DNA of 64,000 bases from Ceratotherium simum simum (GCF_000283155.1 NW_004454180.1:16056805-16120804); one strand, 5' to 3'. Shown: positions 50,540 through 63,710, counted from the first letter of the stretch. Numbers and translations are program-made. The notes: generated by a model not told the origin, from the sequence alone.

Positions 50540-51260
50540 AAAAGTAAGTTGGGTACCTCTCTTGTGCCTTATATGCAAATAAATCCTAGATGGATTGCAA
50601 ATTTAATTTGTCTGTAAAGAAACCATAAAAGTACTAAAAGAAAACTGAGAAGACTTTTTTTTTTATTATCTTTGAGTGGAGGGATGACACAAAATCCAGA
50701 AACCATAAAAGAAAATATTAACTCACTTAATAGCATAAAAATAAAACTTTATGCACAAGAAAAAATATAGTAACGTTTCACAAAGAAATAATTGTCATAA
50801 TAGAAGTCATTAAAGAAAACATCAAAAACCCAATGGAAAATGGGCAAAGGATATAAACAGAGTTTACAGGAAAGGAAATACAAACGGCTTTTGAAACTAT
50901 GAAAAGATTCTTAGCTTTACTCATAATAAGAATACAAATTAAAGCCTATATTAAAATTCCACTTCACAGCCAAAGATTTAAGCTAGATAAGACTTTGCAG
51001 GATAGTACTCTGCATCGGTGAGAAGATAGCTTGGCACAGACTCCATGCGGGCAGGCTGTGTCATATCCATAACAAAACAGAAGACGCACAGACCCTGGTC
51101 CCGCAGTTCTACTTATGGGAATGCACCCTCTAAATACACTCTGAGTCAGGCCAGCAACACCACCGGTGATTGCAGCAAGGTCTTTAGTAGACTGACGGGA
51201 AACAATCAACGTCTATCGTAGGGGCCAGTTCAGTAGATTATGGTACCGCCACAAAACTGA
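50540..51260 (+). repeat. Decayed L1 3' end
   Basis: GCAAATAAATCCTAGATGGA, GGAAAATGGGCAAAGGATAT, TATGAAAAGATTCTTAGCTT and GGTCCCGCAGTTCTACTTAT are ordered L1 ORF2 and 3' landmarks. There are many changes. Confidence 0.65.
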
Positions 51261-51289
51261 CCGCCAACATGGCGTTGTTGATGGCGCCC

Positions 51290-53600
51290 TGTGCCCTCTC
51301 ACCTCCCCTTTCCTCCTCAGCTCCCTCCAGGCCAGCTCTTGTTCCCACAAGCTGCCCCTTCCATGGCACCAAATCGAGGGGCAATCTGCTGCCCTCACTC
51401 CCTGGACACACTTGCTTTTCTAGACCCCACGCTCCTCCTACGTCCTCTGCCCTCCTGGGTGATCAGTCCTGGTCAGTTTCTTGCCTTCTCCGTGATGCAG
51501 CCTCTAAATCGTGGAGAGCCCAGGGCTCTGTCCCCCCCACCTCCTCTCTGTCCTCTGTGTGATCTCAATGAGTGGCCGTGTGGGGTACAATCCGAGGATG
51601 AGGTAACTGCCCCCAACTCCTTCTGTCTAAATCCACTGGGGAGGCCCAGCTCCTCCCTGGCGTGGATGAGGCCCCATATCTAGGCCGCTCATTTTCAGAC
51701 AAGAAAATGTCCTCATTCACTTACAACCTACCCCATTTTCCTATTTTCAGTAATAAAAAAGCGCAGTCCCAGCACAACAGTAAAAGCCCTGAACATTATT
51801 CAAGGTTAGGGCTCTCCTCCCCCGTCTCTTAGAGCTGCCCAGGGCTGAAAACCTCCAGGTGGCCAAGCAAGGAAGGGGTCTCCAACCTCTAGGCCGCAGC
51901 TTCTGACCCTTGGCTGGGGTGGATGTGTGTGGGGGGTAGACATGGAGAAGTCGGTGGGCACACAGCCCCTTCCCTCACAGTCACGCCCCTTACTTCCTTG
52001 AAGGCTCCTCCCCCGGGAATAGTTGGGTGTCCGTGCCATGAAACGGACAGCGTCTGTTCTTCATCCGCCCCCTCCCAGCATCCATGCTCGTTGGGTGGCT
52101 CCAGCCTCTTGCTGCTGACACGGCTCCAATCTTTAGCAGAAAGCCCTCTGGGGAGGGACCAGGGGGTCACAGCCCACAGAGGATGCCCCCTGCCCCCAGC
52201 ACCTTTGCCTGGCCATCAGCAGGAAGCAGTTTCTCTCCAAATACACCCATTTCTGCTGCAGGTTTCACTGGCGTGAGTCCATCGGTCCACTGGGCCCCCC
52301 AGACCCTGGGTGAGTTGTGCAAAAGCCTGTGTTGTCTCCCCAAAGCCCCTCACTCTGTCTGAAGCAAGAGGGAACCACCCGCCCCTCCCATGGGGGGTGT
52401 GGGGCTCAGGGGGCACCTGACTCTGTACGGAGAAATCCTCTCCATAATTCCTAACCTCATCCTGTCACACCTTCCAGGTGGGTGCTGGACACCCCGTCTC
52501 GTCTTCCCAGGCTCTTTGTGGGTGATCCCGCACCGTAGCCCCTCAGGACAGCTGGAGCCGTGTTCCCCGGACCTCAGCTAAATGGAGACAGAGTCCCATG
52601 TCACTCTGCGGCTACCTCCATCCACTCCTGCCTGAAGGGGCTTATCGTCTCTGGCTCTGGAGGCCTCACTCGTCTTTATCTCAAGTCTCAGCATCCTCCG
52701 AGTGCCAGGATTTCACGGACAGTCACAACAGCCATCTGATAGCTCCACATCACTGTCTTAAAGCTTCTTGGACTCAAGGTTTTCAAACTTTTCAGGCTTT
52801 GATTGTCCCCACCAGAAACATTCCCCCCCATCTTCCCAGGGCAGAAACAGGGCCACAGTCCTGTGCCCCACCCCACACCCAGGAGCTGTCCTTGATCCTC
52901 CATCACAGCCCTGACTGCCGTGGAGAAGGCAAGACAGTCCGTGTTCCCAGGAAACCTTCAGAGCAGCGGAGGAGAAGGACAACGCGTGGAACAGTCTAGA
53001 GAAGACAACCGCCAGAGCACCTTGTGTGCTACTGATTACTAGAGAGCAATCCCACCTTTCGGAGAGACGAGAGGGCAGGTACACCTGGCCAACCAAGGAG
53101 CCTCAGTGCAAAAGGGGCCGGAGACCAAGGGGTGGTGGAAGACCTTATGAGAAGATGCAAACTGGAACCCAGACCAGAAAGGAGCAGGGAGGGATGTGGA
53201 GGTGCGAGGAGCAGCAGTGGGTGTGCTGGGCAGTGGCGGGCTGGGGCCAGATTTGCAGGGAGCCGTGATAAAGAGGCGCACGAGTTTAGAATTCAGACTT
53301 GGGTCAGGGACGCCCTCAGGGAGGCACTGAGGAGCAGGAAACGACAGAGGCCTCTTCAGTAGGTCTGATAATGATAGAACTGGAACGGAACGGACATGAA
53401 TCTGGCAGCGGTGTGCCGGGCACAGAGAGGGCTGAGAGACAGCAGGCAGGGAGACCAGCCCAGAGTTCGGTGGCGAAAGCGACAATGAAGAGAGGAGCAT
53501 TTGGAGAAGAAACCCGCAGGCCTGCCTGACTGGGAAGTGTACACCACTGACGCTGAGGATGGGGTCAGAGGTGGCTCACTCTCTCCGTGGGGACGGCCTC
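51290..53600. other. GC-rich sequence without recognised elements
   Basis: Open frames on both strands (the longest is 167 codons, 53356-53859 minus) show no domain and no consistent exon structure. Some of it may be very old repeat that I cannot name. Confidence 0.4.
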
Positions 53601-54929
53601 CCTCCCTTCCCAAGGACACAGGAAAGCGGGTCATAATCTCCATCCTGAGGCCATGAGACACGGGGGGAGATGTCTGAGAGCCAGACAGCCAGCAAGGACG
53701 GAGCCAGGAGGAGGCCAGCTGGGGCGAGAGGGCACACAGGAGCCCAGAGCCAGCAGTGGGGCACTTAGAGCAAACGGCTCCTCCCAGTCCTGTCCACAGG
53801 AAGCAGATCACAATTCCCCGGCGCCTGCAGTCTGAAGCGTCCAGGTATCCCCAAACCACTCGGCAAGCGTGCAGAGTTCAACATGCAGTTTAGGCATCAA
53901 AAATACTTCAATTTCTAAAAAGTAACTTCACCAGAATGGGCTGAAACCGCTTAAATCTTCCAACAACAAGTACATTGCAAGCACAACCAGAGCCACGAAC
54001 TTCAAGATCTGTGCACCGCTTGAGAAATCGGTGAGACGCCGAAGCAGCTTCCGTCAGTGTTTGTCACTGCGGAGCCGCCCAGGCCATCATCAACCCAATG
54101 CCTCGGAGACACGTACCCAGTAGGTGTACAGAAATAAATGATTATTAAACAGATGCAAAAAAAATAGTATCTTGTAAGTTCACATAAAAACCCAATGGGA
54201 AAGTAGAAAAGAGATTCCTCCATCGTGAAAGGTATCCCACAAAATGAAAGATAAGCCCTTGCTAAGAATGTCCAGACCAGAGGACAGCCCGCCGAGACAG
54301 TAGTGAAGCTAATAGTCTTTGTGGTTTAAATACCTAACTTTAAACTTCACCCAAGGTCACAGTGGTGTCACCGACATCTTTGACAGATCAGGGACTCACT
54401 TCATTCTTCTGAACACTTTCACTGACTCTTTTTGTTCCCTTTTAAATTCTAACCCAGTTAGAAAAAGTCTTCTGCTCCCAACTCAACTGCTTCACGACGC
54501 TGATCAGCCGGTCAAAGAGAGAAAGTCCACCCTGCAGTTGCTTTCCCAGGCAGGCGCAATTGTATAAATGAGCCAAGTTCTCAGGCACTCAGGATGGGTC
54601 CTCCCAGCTACGCTGCGCTCCAGGCAAGACGGTGCTGCTGCCTTCAGAGGCCACCGGGGGCTGAACGCGGCCATCCAAGGCAGCGTGGCATCCACAGACC
54701 CGTGGAAACCCGCGCGTGTCTATCTTCACTGCCCGATTTTAAGAGTCACTTATCTTTTTGGAGAGATGCATATTCTGAGATCAAATACCGCAAGGTTTAA
54801 CAAACCCAATTCCACTGAAGTCTGCTTCCTCTAGCAAAGCAGGAGTACAGGGGAAGCAAGCACACCTGCCCCCAAAGTCTCTGACCCTTTGGACACACAC
54901 TCCAAAAACAAGGGGGGACCAGGGCTGGC

Positions 54930-55110
54930 CAGTGTGCTGGGCCCTGTTCTATGTGCTCTCAAGGTATGGCCTCACGTAGTCCTCACACACCTGGAAGGCA
55001 GGACCACATATACCAGTTTTATAGTGGAGGAAACGGAGGCACAAAGGAGTTGATCAGCATGCCCGAGATCACACAGCCAGGAAGTGACCGAGCGCTGGGA
55101 GCCAGGAGGT
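54930..55110 (-). repeat. MIR SINE fragment
   Basis: GTGGAGGAAACGGAGGCACA, GATCACACAGCCAGGAAGTG and TCACGTAGTCCTCACACACC are the MIR core in reverse orientation. Confidence 0.7.
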
Positions 55111-57130
55111 TGGGACACTGATGCCACGAACCCATGTCTACAAAGCCAGGCCAAGCAGGAGGTCCACAGAGAAGGCGCTTTTTCTGAGCTCCAACCTGCA
55201 GACCTCCAAGGAGCCCCGCCGCACATTCCCCAACAAGGCCCCCACAGCGGGACTTAGGATCTTAGATCCCTACAGTCACAGAGCCACATGAGGCCTTTGA
55301 AATCCTCGATGCCAATGCTAACCCACCTGGAGCCGGAAGGGTGCACATCGTGGGGGCCCTGGGGGCCAGATACCAGGGCCGTAACGTCCAAATCTGCCGT
55401 GAGCGGATAGACAAACAGTGTTAACCCTGCTCAGCAGTGAGAAGGAGCCGTCGATGGACACACGCCAACATGAACGAGTCTTAACACAAAATCAGAGTGC
55501 CGCCGCCCTGTGACATTTATCTAGGACCTGCAGGAAATGCAAACCAATCCAGAGAGCCACTGGCACGTGGGTGGACTGGGGGCTACAGGAAGCGGAGGGG
55601 TTGCTGCAAGCCCCCCGGGGAGACGGACGGGTCCAGAATTTCCCACGATGTCCCCGAGGCTCAGGGCAGGCCTCCACCGCAGTCTCTCTTTGGCTCTAGT
55701 CTTGACCAAGCCGCATAAACCCGGACCAAACACCTGCTCTCCCTCAGAGTCCTGCGTTCACGTCACTCTGTGCAGTGGCGGCTGAATCCCCTGGCTGCCC
55801 CTCTACCCTGGGCGGCTCAGACACCCAGGCCGTCCTGCTCCTGTGCCGTGCTCTCTAACGCCCAGGAGCCCAGGGTGCACTTCCTAACGAGATCTCTCCT
55901 TTTAGGATCCTTCGGGCGGATAGGTGCAGGTCTACGAGGCGGCAGCTAAAAATAGGCGCAGACAACAGGAGGATTTCGAATGCAGCCCTGTTTAACAGTC
56001 CCGTGCAACACACACCTATCCTGTCATTATTTTCTGTATATTGTGATGTTTTGATATCTTTCAAAACCTTTCCAGCTGGGGAGAGACCACCCCTCTGGGC
56101 CTGCCTCAGCCAATCCTTAGAGACAGCAAAGGGCCCAGCCTGGACCATGCCCACGACACGTAAACCAACCACTCCAGAGCCATGCCTCCTCTGCCCAACC
56201 TGTGCACCCAGAAGGCAACATCCTCTGCTTTGATCATCCCAGGACTGGTGCCAGGCAACCAGGCACCACCCCTATAGCTCAGAGCCCACAGAATTATTCA
56301 AACCAGCCAGTCCTAAGTGTTCACCAGGCCCTGCCTTGTCTTTCCTGCGGGAACCCCAACAAAGGCTCTGGCCTGGGCTTTCCCCCGTCCTCTTCCTCCT
56401 GCCCACACTGGTGCTTCCCCACACGGCCCTGCATGGTGTGCTGTCCCTCCTGTCTCTAGGACCCGGGAGTATGATAACCTGTGTTTTCCTGAGCCTCTCC
56501 TGTGTCTCTCTCGTGGCCACACTTGACTGACCGTCACATAAAAGAATACAAAACAGGGGCCTAATTGGTTTCCATTAAGTTTTAGAGAAAGAAAAAAAGG
56601 GTTCGATCTTTCCACGATTAACTGTGTGTTGGTGAACATTCTTGAAATATTTTCATTAAAAATCTTAAGGAAAAAACAAGCAAGTTCCTCCATCTCTCTG
56701 CTGTCCTCAGGCTCCAGACTCTGGGTTTGCCCCGTCTGAGGAGAGACGGGCCAGAAGTGGAGAATACACAGCACTATCTGTAATAAGGGAAAGGAGAACC
56801 AGGCTTTCCACAGCCCCCTCTGCCACGTCCTCGTGGACAGAAGCACTCCTGTAGCTGGGATGGAGGGGGCTGCTCAGGTTTTGTGTGTCCTGTCGGGTCT
56901 GCTTCCAGCATAGTCCACACCTAGGGGCTCCATTTCCCGACTGGGGAAACTGTCCCCAGGACAGGCAGGGCTTGTGGGGGGGGCGGTGCAGAGGGGTCGC
57001 CTCACAGGCTCTCCCTCTCTCCACCCAGATCCCTCATGTCTAGACCCCCAAAGAAACAAGATCAAAAATGGTAAACCACCATCCATGTTACCAACGTGGG
57101 GACAAAAGAGACTCAGGGCCACAGCACATA

Positions 57131-57146
57131 TTGCCCTCTGGGGGTG
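57131..57146 (-). promoter_or_regulatory. Candidate CTCF-like site
   Basis: On the minus strand it reads CACCCCCAGAGGGCAA, close to the CTCF core CCNCCAGAGGGC. A single motif match is weak evidence. It lies in a repeat-free block. Confidence 0.2.
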
Positions 57147-58124
57147 ATGAAGTGGTTTCTGTTTTTATGCCTGACCTGTGTGTTAAATTCCTGTACACTC
57201 AGATAAAATTTGGCCCTGGCCCCTAGGCTTTGCTCCTCACAAAGCCAAGCTGAAAATTACAAACCTAATGCTTAGGCTGTTATTTGCCTTCTAAGTGACT
57301 ACATTTTGGGTGTCAAACATTCAGCGTCCACTCAGGAATTTGGCGCATATTTAGGATTGGGGGGTTTGGTAAGTCCTGGAAAATCCCATCATTACGGACT
57401 CCCTATTTTGGCCAATATTTTCCCCCTAAATCTGAAACCAAGAGCGTTTTGATCACTGCACCAAACACCTCTACTTTCTGACTTTCATTAAAAGAAGATT
57501 TGCAGGAACATGACGTGAAATGTTCAGTCAGCAAACTGCCAGGAGCCCACGGCACGAGGGGCACGACGGGCTGGACGGCGGGCAGGCGGGGCAGGCCTTT
57601 GCTCTGTGTAAATCAGCTTCGCACAAGCCTTACCCCGGGCTCAAACCCACGGGAGGGGAGTCTGGACCCATCTCCCAAAGACACACGCTGACTTTCCAAA
57701 ATAAGGGCGCGGGGCTCCATCCATCCTCAAGGCGTTAGTTACAGAAATGCCTCCCGCATCCCTGCACCCTCAGCCCTGGCAAGGGACAGACACACGCCTT
57801 CCTTCCTTCCTCTGGGTCCTGGGCCCGCAGGGATTCACAGGGTGGGGGTTAACGGCCCCTGGGTGAATTCCGACCCCCACCTGAGCCGTGTGTGCAAGAA
57901 GGGTTAGCAACCAGACCTACCTCATCGGCTCTCTGCAAGGATCAAAAGAGATCACCTATGAGTCCACACGGCCTCTTAACACTAACAGTACCTGGCACGG
58001 GGCAAACACAATAACCATCAATGTGAGCATCGTCAGTGTCCAGATCAAAAAAGCACTTCTTCTGAACGGGAAGCAGAGCTTTAATCGATGGAGGCATGTG
58101 GACTGATCCTAAAATTGATTACAT

Positions 58125-58185
58125 ATATATAACTACACACACATGTGCATACACACATACATACACATATAGAGACAGGGACGGA
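58125..58185 (+). repeat. AT/CA-rich microsatellite
   Basis: ACATATATATAACTACACAC, then CACACATACATACACATATA. It is interrupted and short. Confidence 0.65.
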
Positions 58186-58884
58186 GACAGACAGAGAGAA
58201 CTGTAAAGCCCTGGTAGCTAATTCTGGCTCTGACACGACGTACATTCACATTGACCATAATCTATTCATTTACAGACATATGGTCCCAAGAAACATATGG
58301 TCTCTGGAAAATTACAGGAAAATAAGTAGATCCACGTGTAAGCATGAGCCGCTGAACAGTCCATTTTTGGATGCGTTTAACAGTTTTATTTTTATCCTTA
58401 TGTGCCAGAGACTATGTTGAGGGTCTGTGGGCATGAGATCTCGTGCTGCTCTCCTGCACGGGTTCCGTGTGCACGCGCACGCCTGTCCATGCACGCCGAC
58501 ACACGTGCGTGCAAGTAGCTCCAGATGTTCTTGGCTGCGATGCACAAACCCTCAAACCCCCAGGAGGTCAATGGTAGAAGCAGAATTAAAACCAATTATC
58601 CTGTTTTCCAACCCAGAAGACTTTGACCAAGTCAACACGTGACAGTAAAACGGTCGTCAGTGAGCACAGCAAACGCCAGAGGCTCCTTCCCCAGGGAAGC
58701 CACATCGCGTTCCCCGATTCCTGAGGTAGAAGACCAGCTCGCCTCAGCTCGGTTGTCTCCAGCACTGGCCATCGGGTTAGGGGTAGTGAAAAGGAAATAC
58801 TCCGAGATGCATCACGGCAAATGCCGCCGCCATCAAGTGGCTCGCGGGGGAGGGCTGGGTGGAGCTCACACAGCCTCGGCCTCG

Positions 58885-59000
58885 CAGCGCCTTGGGGGCC
58901 ATCAGCCGGCCCCCCCTCCTGCTCCTGGGAGCATCTCAGCCTGCTCCCCCTCTCCTGCTCCTGGGGGCCATCAGCCGGCCACCCCTCTAGCTCTCCGGGC
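58885..59000 (+). repeat. GC-rich minisatellite, about 35-bp unit
   Basis: GGGGGCCATCAGCCGGCC occurs at 58894 and again at 58963 (69 bases apart). A related GGGAGCATCTCAGCCTGC half-unit lies between. CCTGCTCCT separates the units. This gives about three to four diverged units of 34-35 bases. A 171-codon minus-strand frame with repeated GPADGPQ-like blocks is the translation of this repeat, not a gene. Confidence 0.75.
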
Positions 59001-60944
59001 AGCTGCTGGGGGTCAGAGAGGAGAGGCCCAGGGAGCCCCGTCGTCAGAGAAGGGAGGGAGAGCCAGCAGCTCCCCACACTCCCGCCTCTCTTGGTGGTCA
59101 TGTTACTGGTCCAAAGATGTCCTTCCTTCTGTCACCGTTTTATTAACAATAAGACACCACAGATTAGTATATAAACTACTCTAGAAGACGAGAAACATGG
59201 AACTATGGGAGAAGCCAGAGTACCAACTCCCAGACACAAATACTCCATGGACACAGTGGGTCTGTTTTCTTCACAAAGACATTTAATGTCAGAGAGAGGG
59301 CGACAACGCCGTCAGTCAAAAGGGCGATCGGCAGGCCCTGGGGGACAACATGGGGGAGGACACTGGGATGTGGGGCAGGCAGGAGGAGATGAGCAGGCGG
59401 ACACCCAGCAGAGGTGTGGACCAAACGGAGAACTGGAGACTCCAGAGGAGTGCGGGGTCAGCACCGGTGGGCCTGCAGAGGGCGAGGGGCTCCCGGGTCG
59501 CCAGGCAGCCCCCGCGAGTCCTGTAGAAAGTGCCTTTCCGTGAGCGCACGTCTGCAAGGCAAGAGAGAAAAGGCCGGCGTGACTCCTCCTCAGCTGTGAG
59601 TGTGCTCACAGTGTCCCTGCGGTGGGGCCACACGTTCTCCTGGTCCATGACACACATGGCTCCCTTTCCTCATCACGAGGTCTGTTCACTTCAGGCTGTT
59701 CTGGGTGGAGAGTCCCCTTCTCAATCCTCATGTCTGACTTTCCGTCCATATTTATCTGCTTCTACGGACTGTGAAAGAAAGTCCCTCTGATTGAATCTGG
59801 GGAGGAGAAAGGGCAAGAGGGACGAGTGGGGTCCTGAGTGGAACATTAGAAGACACGGAATAAACCTGCAGAGAACTATGTAGGCGGTTGCCGTGTGTAA
59901 AGGTAATCCTCTTTTACCGGGCACATCCAGATGGGACGGGGAGTGTGATGCCCCGGCAGTTTTGGCGGGCTGTCTATTGAGGGGATCCGAGCCCAGGGTG
60001 GGCAAGGCCACACCTGCCACATGTTTGCGTCCGTGATGGAGAGGAAGGCTTCCCCAGGAGGTGAGGCACACGAGGCCTTGGAGGCTGGGGAGGTTTGAGC
60101 AACGGGAGGGAAGGAGAGACATAGAAATGATGAGAAGGGAGGTCAGGCCCACATGGACCAGGAGGTGCTCAGGGGCAGCTACAGAGGACAGAGGGGTGAC
60201 CCCAAGCAGGATCCACGATGGGGAACCAAGAAAACAGGCAAGAAACACACATAGATGGTGTCATGAATGCTGGCAGAGATTATGTTGTTGAAGAGACGTA
60301 AGGGAGAAAAAACTACCAGGTACTAAGATGAGGGTTTGGTAATGGGGAGAGAAACAAGCATCTTTTCCCTCTAACAGCAGTGAGCACATAGAAATGGAAA
60401 TGTCGGGATGAAGGGTGGGGAGCCCCATGCACATCAAGGCCAACACTGTGCAAGACATGGGACAGGGTAGTGAGGCACGGCCTGTGTGGGGACAAGTGTA
60501 GATGTCACTGAAGGACGTGAGCAAGATCCCACAAATGGAAACTTGTGCCAGGTCCCAGACACAAAGACACAATATCATGAAATGTAAATCTCCCCAAGCA
60601 ATAAGTTAATTTGATTATAATTGTAATCCTAGTGAAATCTCTTTGCTCTGAATGATACGGTGTTAGAATGCACAAGAAAGTTCAAAACCTGGGAAGAAAT
60701 TTTTCAGAACCACAAGGAAGACCAGCAAGAGGTGACACCTCCTACCAGATCAGAAACACGACCACAAGGTCAGAGCCAAGGTCAGAGCCACAAGTTATGG
60801 GCACACGGAAAACAGATCCAGCGGGGGCCCGCAACAGCGCCCAGAAACAGCCACGCGTATACGGGAACCTAATAGATGACAAGGTGGCATTTCAACTCAG
60901 TGGGGATCTCTGATTTGGGGACAGCTGGCTCTTTTATTACAGGT

Positions 60945-62050
60945 GGAATAAAAATCTGAGTGTAAAAGGTAAAGTAAATAAAAATATTAGAAAATCATCA
61001 GTATAACTTCACTGTGAAGGAGATACTCAAGACAGGAGAACTGCAGTCATAAAGGAACCTCTGAGAGATGCTCTCTAATAAAAAAGATAATTATATTGCA
61101 AAATATTTCCAGCACATATAAAATGTGCAAAAATTGTGCAATCCCACAAATTGATGAGAAAATAAAGACCCCAATAGAAAAATGGGCAAGTGATGTAAAC
61201 AGGTAATTCATTAAGAAGGAAATGAAACCAGCCAGCAGATATGTGACAAGGTGCCCTTTATGGCACAAAAACCTCAAAAGAAAACAACAGCAACGTTGTT
61301 TTGACCATTAAACTGGTCAAAATCAACGACATTAAGGCCCAGTGTTGCAAAGTGCTGAAGAAAGGGCCGCTTCCGTAAGGGCTCGTATTGGGGTGAACTT
61401 CAGAAGTGAGCCTGCCGCCCCTCCAAGGAGGCCCACGGAGACCGGGGCTCCAGCCAGGAGGACGGAAGCCACGTGTTCTTGCCGCTTCGCCCAGCAAAAC
61501 ATAACAAAAATGGGATTAGTCGATTATGTTATCGTATAGCCTTATGATTTGCAGCTATAAACAAAAAGGAGTTAGACCCAAATCAACTGATCTGCTCATG
61601 GAGAAGGCAAGTTGTGGAGTAATGGGTGTGGTATGATTCCCATTCTTAACAGAAAGAAAGGGAGTTCCTATGTGTGTGGTGTGTGCAGTGAGATGTGTGG
61701 TGTGTGTGTGTGTGTGTGTGTGGTGTGTGTGTGGTGTGTGTAGTGAGATGTCTGGTGTGTGATGTGTGTGTTGTGGTACACATGTGTGGTGGTATGTGTG
61801 GTATGTGTGGTGTGTGTAGAGTGTGTGTGTGTGAGGGGTGTGGTGTGAGTGTGGTGTGCGCGTATGGTATGTATGTGTGGTTTGTGTGGGTGTGTGTGCA
61901 TGAATGAAAAAAGATGTGGTAACCTGTTACTTCACCTCCAGTAGGTGTGATTGGAACAGGAAGAAACTTTATCTTTTCTTTCTCTACTTCTGTATTGATT
62001 GACTCGTTACAATAAGCATCTATTGTTTTAATTAAATTTTTAAAAAGAAA
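60945..62050 (+). repeat. Decayed L1 3' end interrupted by a TG microsatellite
   Basis: AATTGTGCAATCCCACAAAT, CCAATAGAAAAATGGGCAAG, GGTGCCCTTTATGGCACAAA and TGGTCAAAATCAACGACATT are L1 landmarks. After the TG tract the sequence continues to TTAATTAAATTTTTAAAAAG. It is strongly diverged. Confidence 0.55.
61670..61901 (+). repeat. TG microsatellite with interruptions
   Basis: About 230 bases of TGTGTG with GG and AG interruptions (GTGTGGTGTGTGTAGTGAGA and similar). Both strands are open in places (Cys-Val or Thr-His) purely from the repeat. Confidence 0.95.
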
Positions 62051-62099
62051 AATACATTTTAAAAATAGAACAGGAAATGAGTCCGTGTTGCCACAGGCA

Positions 62100-62335
62100 T
62101 CAGTACTTCATTCTTCATCGCTGAGTGGTAGTTACAGCGTCTGTTCATCTGTTCGCTGGTTGGGTGACGACTGGGCTGTCTCTGGCTCGGTCTGTTAGGG
62201 ATAACGCTGCTATGAGCATTGACATACTGCTGGCTTGTGGTTCTATTGCTGGGTGGCACAGTAAATTTACATTTAACTTGATGATAAACCATCCAGCTGT
62301 TTTCCAAAGTGCTGGGCCATTTTGCAGCCCTGTCA
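62100..62335 (-). repeat. L1 3' end fragment, minus strand
   Basis: Read plus: ATTCTTCATCGCTGAGTGGT, ACGCTGCTATGAGCATTGAC, TCCAGCTGTTTTCCAAAGTG and CATTTTGCAGCCCTGTCAGC are reverse-complemented L1 3' landmarks. Confidence 0.75.
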
Positions 62336-62344
62336 GCAATGACA

Positions 62345-62665
62345 CACAATGTCATGGGTGCCTCTCAAAGCATCGTGCTGAATGAAAGAAGGCAGACACA
62401 AAAGACCTCATTTAGCATGATTCCATTTATGTGGAATTCTAGAAAAGGCAAAATTATAATGCCAGAAAGTATGACAGTCGCCTGGGGCAGATTTGGGGAT
62501 GGGTGTCGACTGCAAAAGGCACAGGGAATTTGTGCGGGGATAGAAATGTTCTATATCTTCTTTGTGGTGGTAAGTAAATGACTATACAATTGCCAACACT
62601 CATCAAACTGAACACTTAAAATGGGTAGATTTTATTTATGTAAATCAGACCTCAACAAAGCTAAG
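62345..62665 (+). repeat. L1 3' end fragment, plus strand
   Basis: AAAAGACCTCATTTAGCATG, GAAATGTTCTATATCTTCTT, TGTGGTGGTAAGTAAATGAC and TTATGTAAATCAGACCTCAA are the last 300 bases of an old L1. It lies tail-out next to the inverted fragment before it. Confidence 0.8.
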
Positions 62666-62699
62666 GGAAAATTTATAGTCACAAAAAATATTTTTAAAT

Positions 62700-62830
62700 G
62701 AAACAAGAAACATAGCCTACCCTTTGACCCACGAGTGCATACCGAGGTATATAGCCAAGAGGATGCATGCACACTTTCCCCGGACACACACACGAGTGTG
62801 CATAGCAGCTTTATGGTGTCACAGGCACTG
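62700..62830 (+). repeat. Small L1 fragment
   Basis: CTACCCTTTGACCCACGAGT, then GAGGTATATAGCCAAGAGGA and GCATAGCAGCTTTATGG, match the L1 'cccagcaattccactcc' region onwards. Confidence 0.6.
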
Positions 62831-63514
62831 GGTACAGCTCAGAGTAAAAAAGAACAGACTAGTGGGGCAGGCAACAGCAAGAATGAAGGTGGCACTCCAA
62901 AGGACAAGGGAAAGAAAAAAGGCAGGCAGAGGATCCATGGTCCCCTCCCACTTATGAGAAGTCCAAGAACTGGTGAGAGGTTCTCCACCAGTTCTCCAAG
63001 AACTGGCTTGGGAGGGCACGGGGTCCTTCCAGGATCTGGAGATGGTCTAAGTCTCGACCTGGGTGACAGGACTTGGTGCAGGCATGTGTAAAATCCCAGT
63101 GAGCCTTCCATACAGGATTTGTGATCTCTACTGGAGTAATGTCATACTCAACAAATTCATTCTTAGAAACAAAAACAAGAATAAAAACGAAAACAAGAAA
63201 ACTAGCCGGAAAGACTGGGATGTAATCTGCTATGTCATTAGGAGCCATCACAACTTTTGAAGCTAGAGATCAGCATGATGAAAGTCATTTCGGAACAGGA
63301 ATGTGGAATTTTTAAGGAAAAACCGGGCAAATTCTCAGCAGACCGGTGTAAAGTGAATCCTTGTGGTGAAGAATCTCAGGGAGGACGCTGAGGTGGGAGG
63401 GAAGGAAGGAGGGAACCCAAGAGGCATTTCCAACAAGGGCACACACAATTTGAAGATGATTCTGTGCCTGGTGACAGGGCTGGGTCGTTGCCGAGGTAGG
63501 AAGGTTGTAAAAGT

Positions 63515-63710
63515 GATAATAATAGCCACAACTGACGTTTATGGAGTGTTTACTAAGTGTTGGCCCGTTCTACGACTTTGAGGGTAGCAATCTGTTACTA
63601 TGGTAGAAATCATTATGATTCCCATTCGACAGGTGAGAACCTAACACCAGAGAGGTCCCGTGGCCTGTCCAAGGTCACACAGCCGGAAGGTGGGGGTGGA
63701 AAGTGCATCT
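63515..63710 (-). repeat. MIR SINE fragment
   Basis: CATTATGATTCCCATTCGAC, AGGTGAGAACCTAACACCAG and CCAAGGTCACACAGCCGGAA are the MIR core reversed. Confidence 0.7.

Noticed and set aside
58586..59184. Overlapping 171- and 181-codon frames on both strands
   Set aside because: Both pass through the GC-rich minisatellite, and their internal repetition comes from it.
61668..61907. Cys/Val-rich and Thr/His-rich frames
   Set aside because: They are translations of the TG microsatellite.
62966..62995. 10-bp inverted repeat AGAACTGGTG / CACCAGTTCT
   Set aside because: A small perfect stem with a 10-base loop, but isolated and likely chance; a nearby third copy of CCAAGAACTGG suggests a local duplication.
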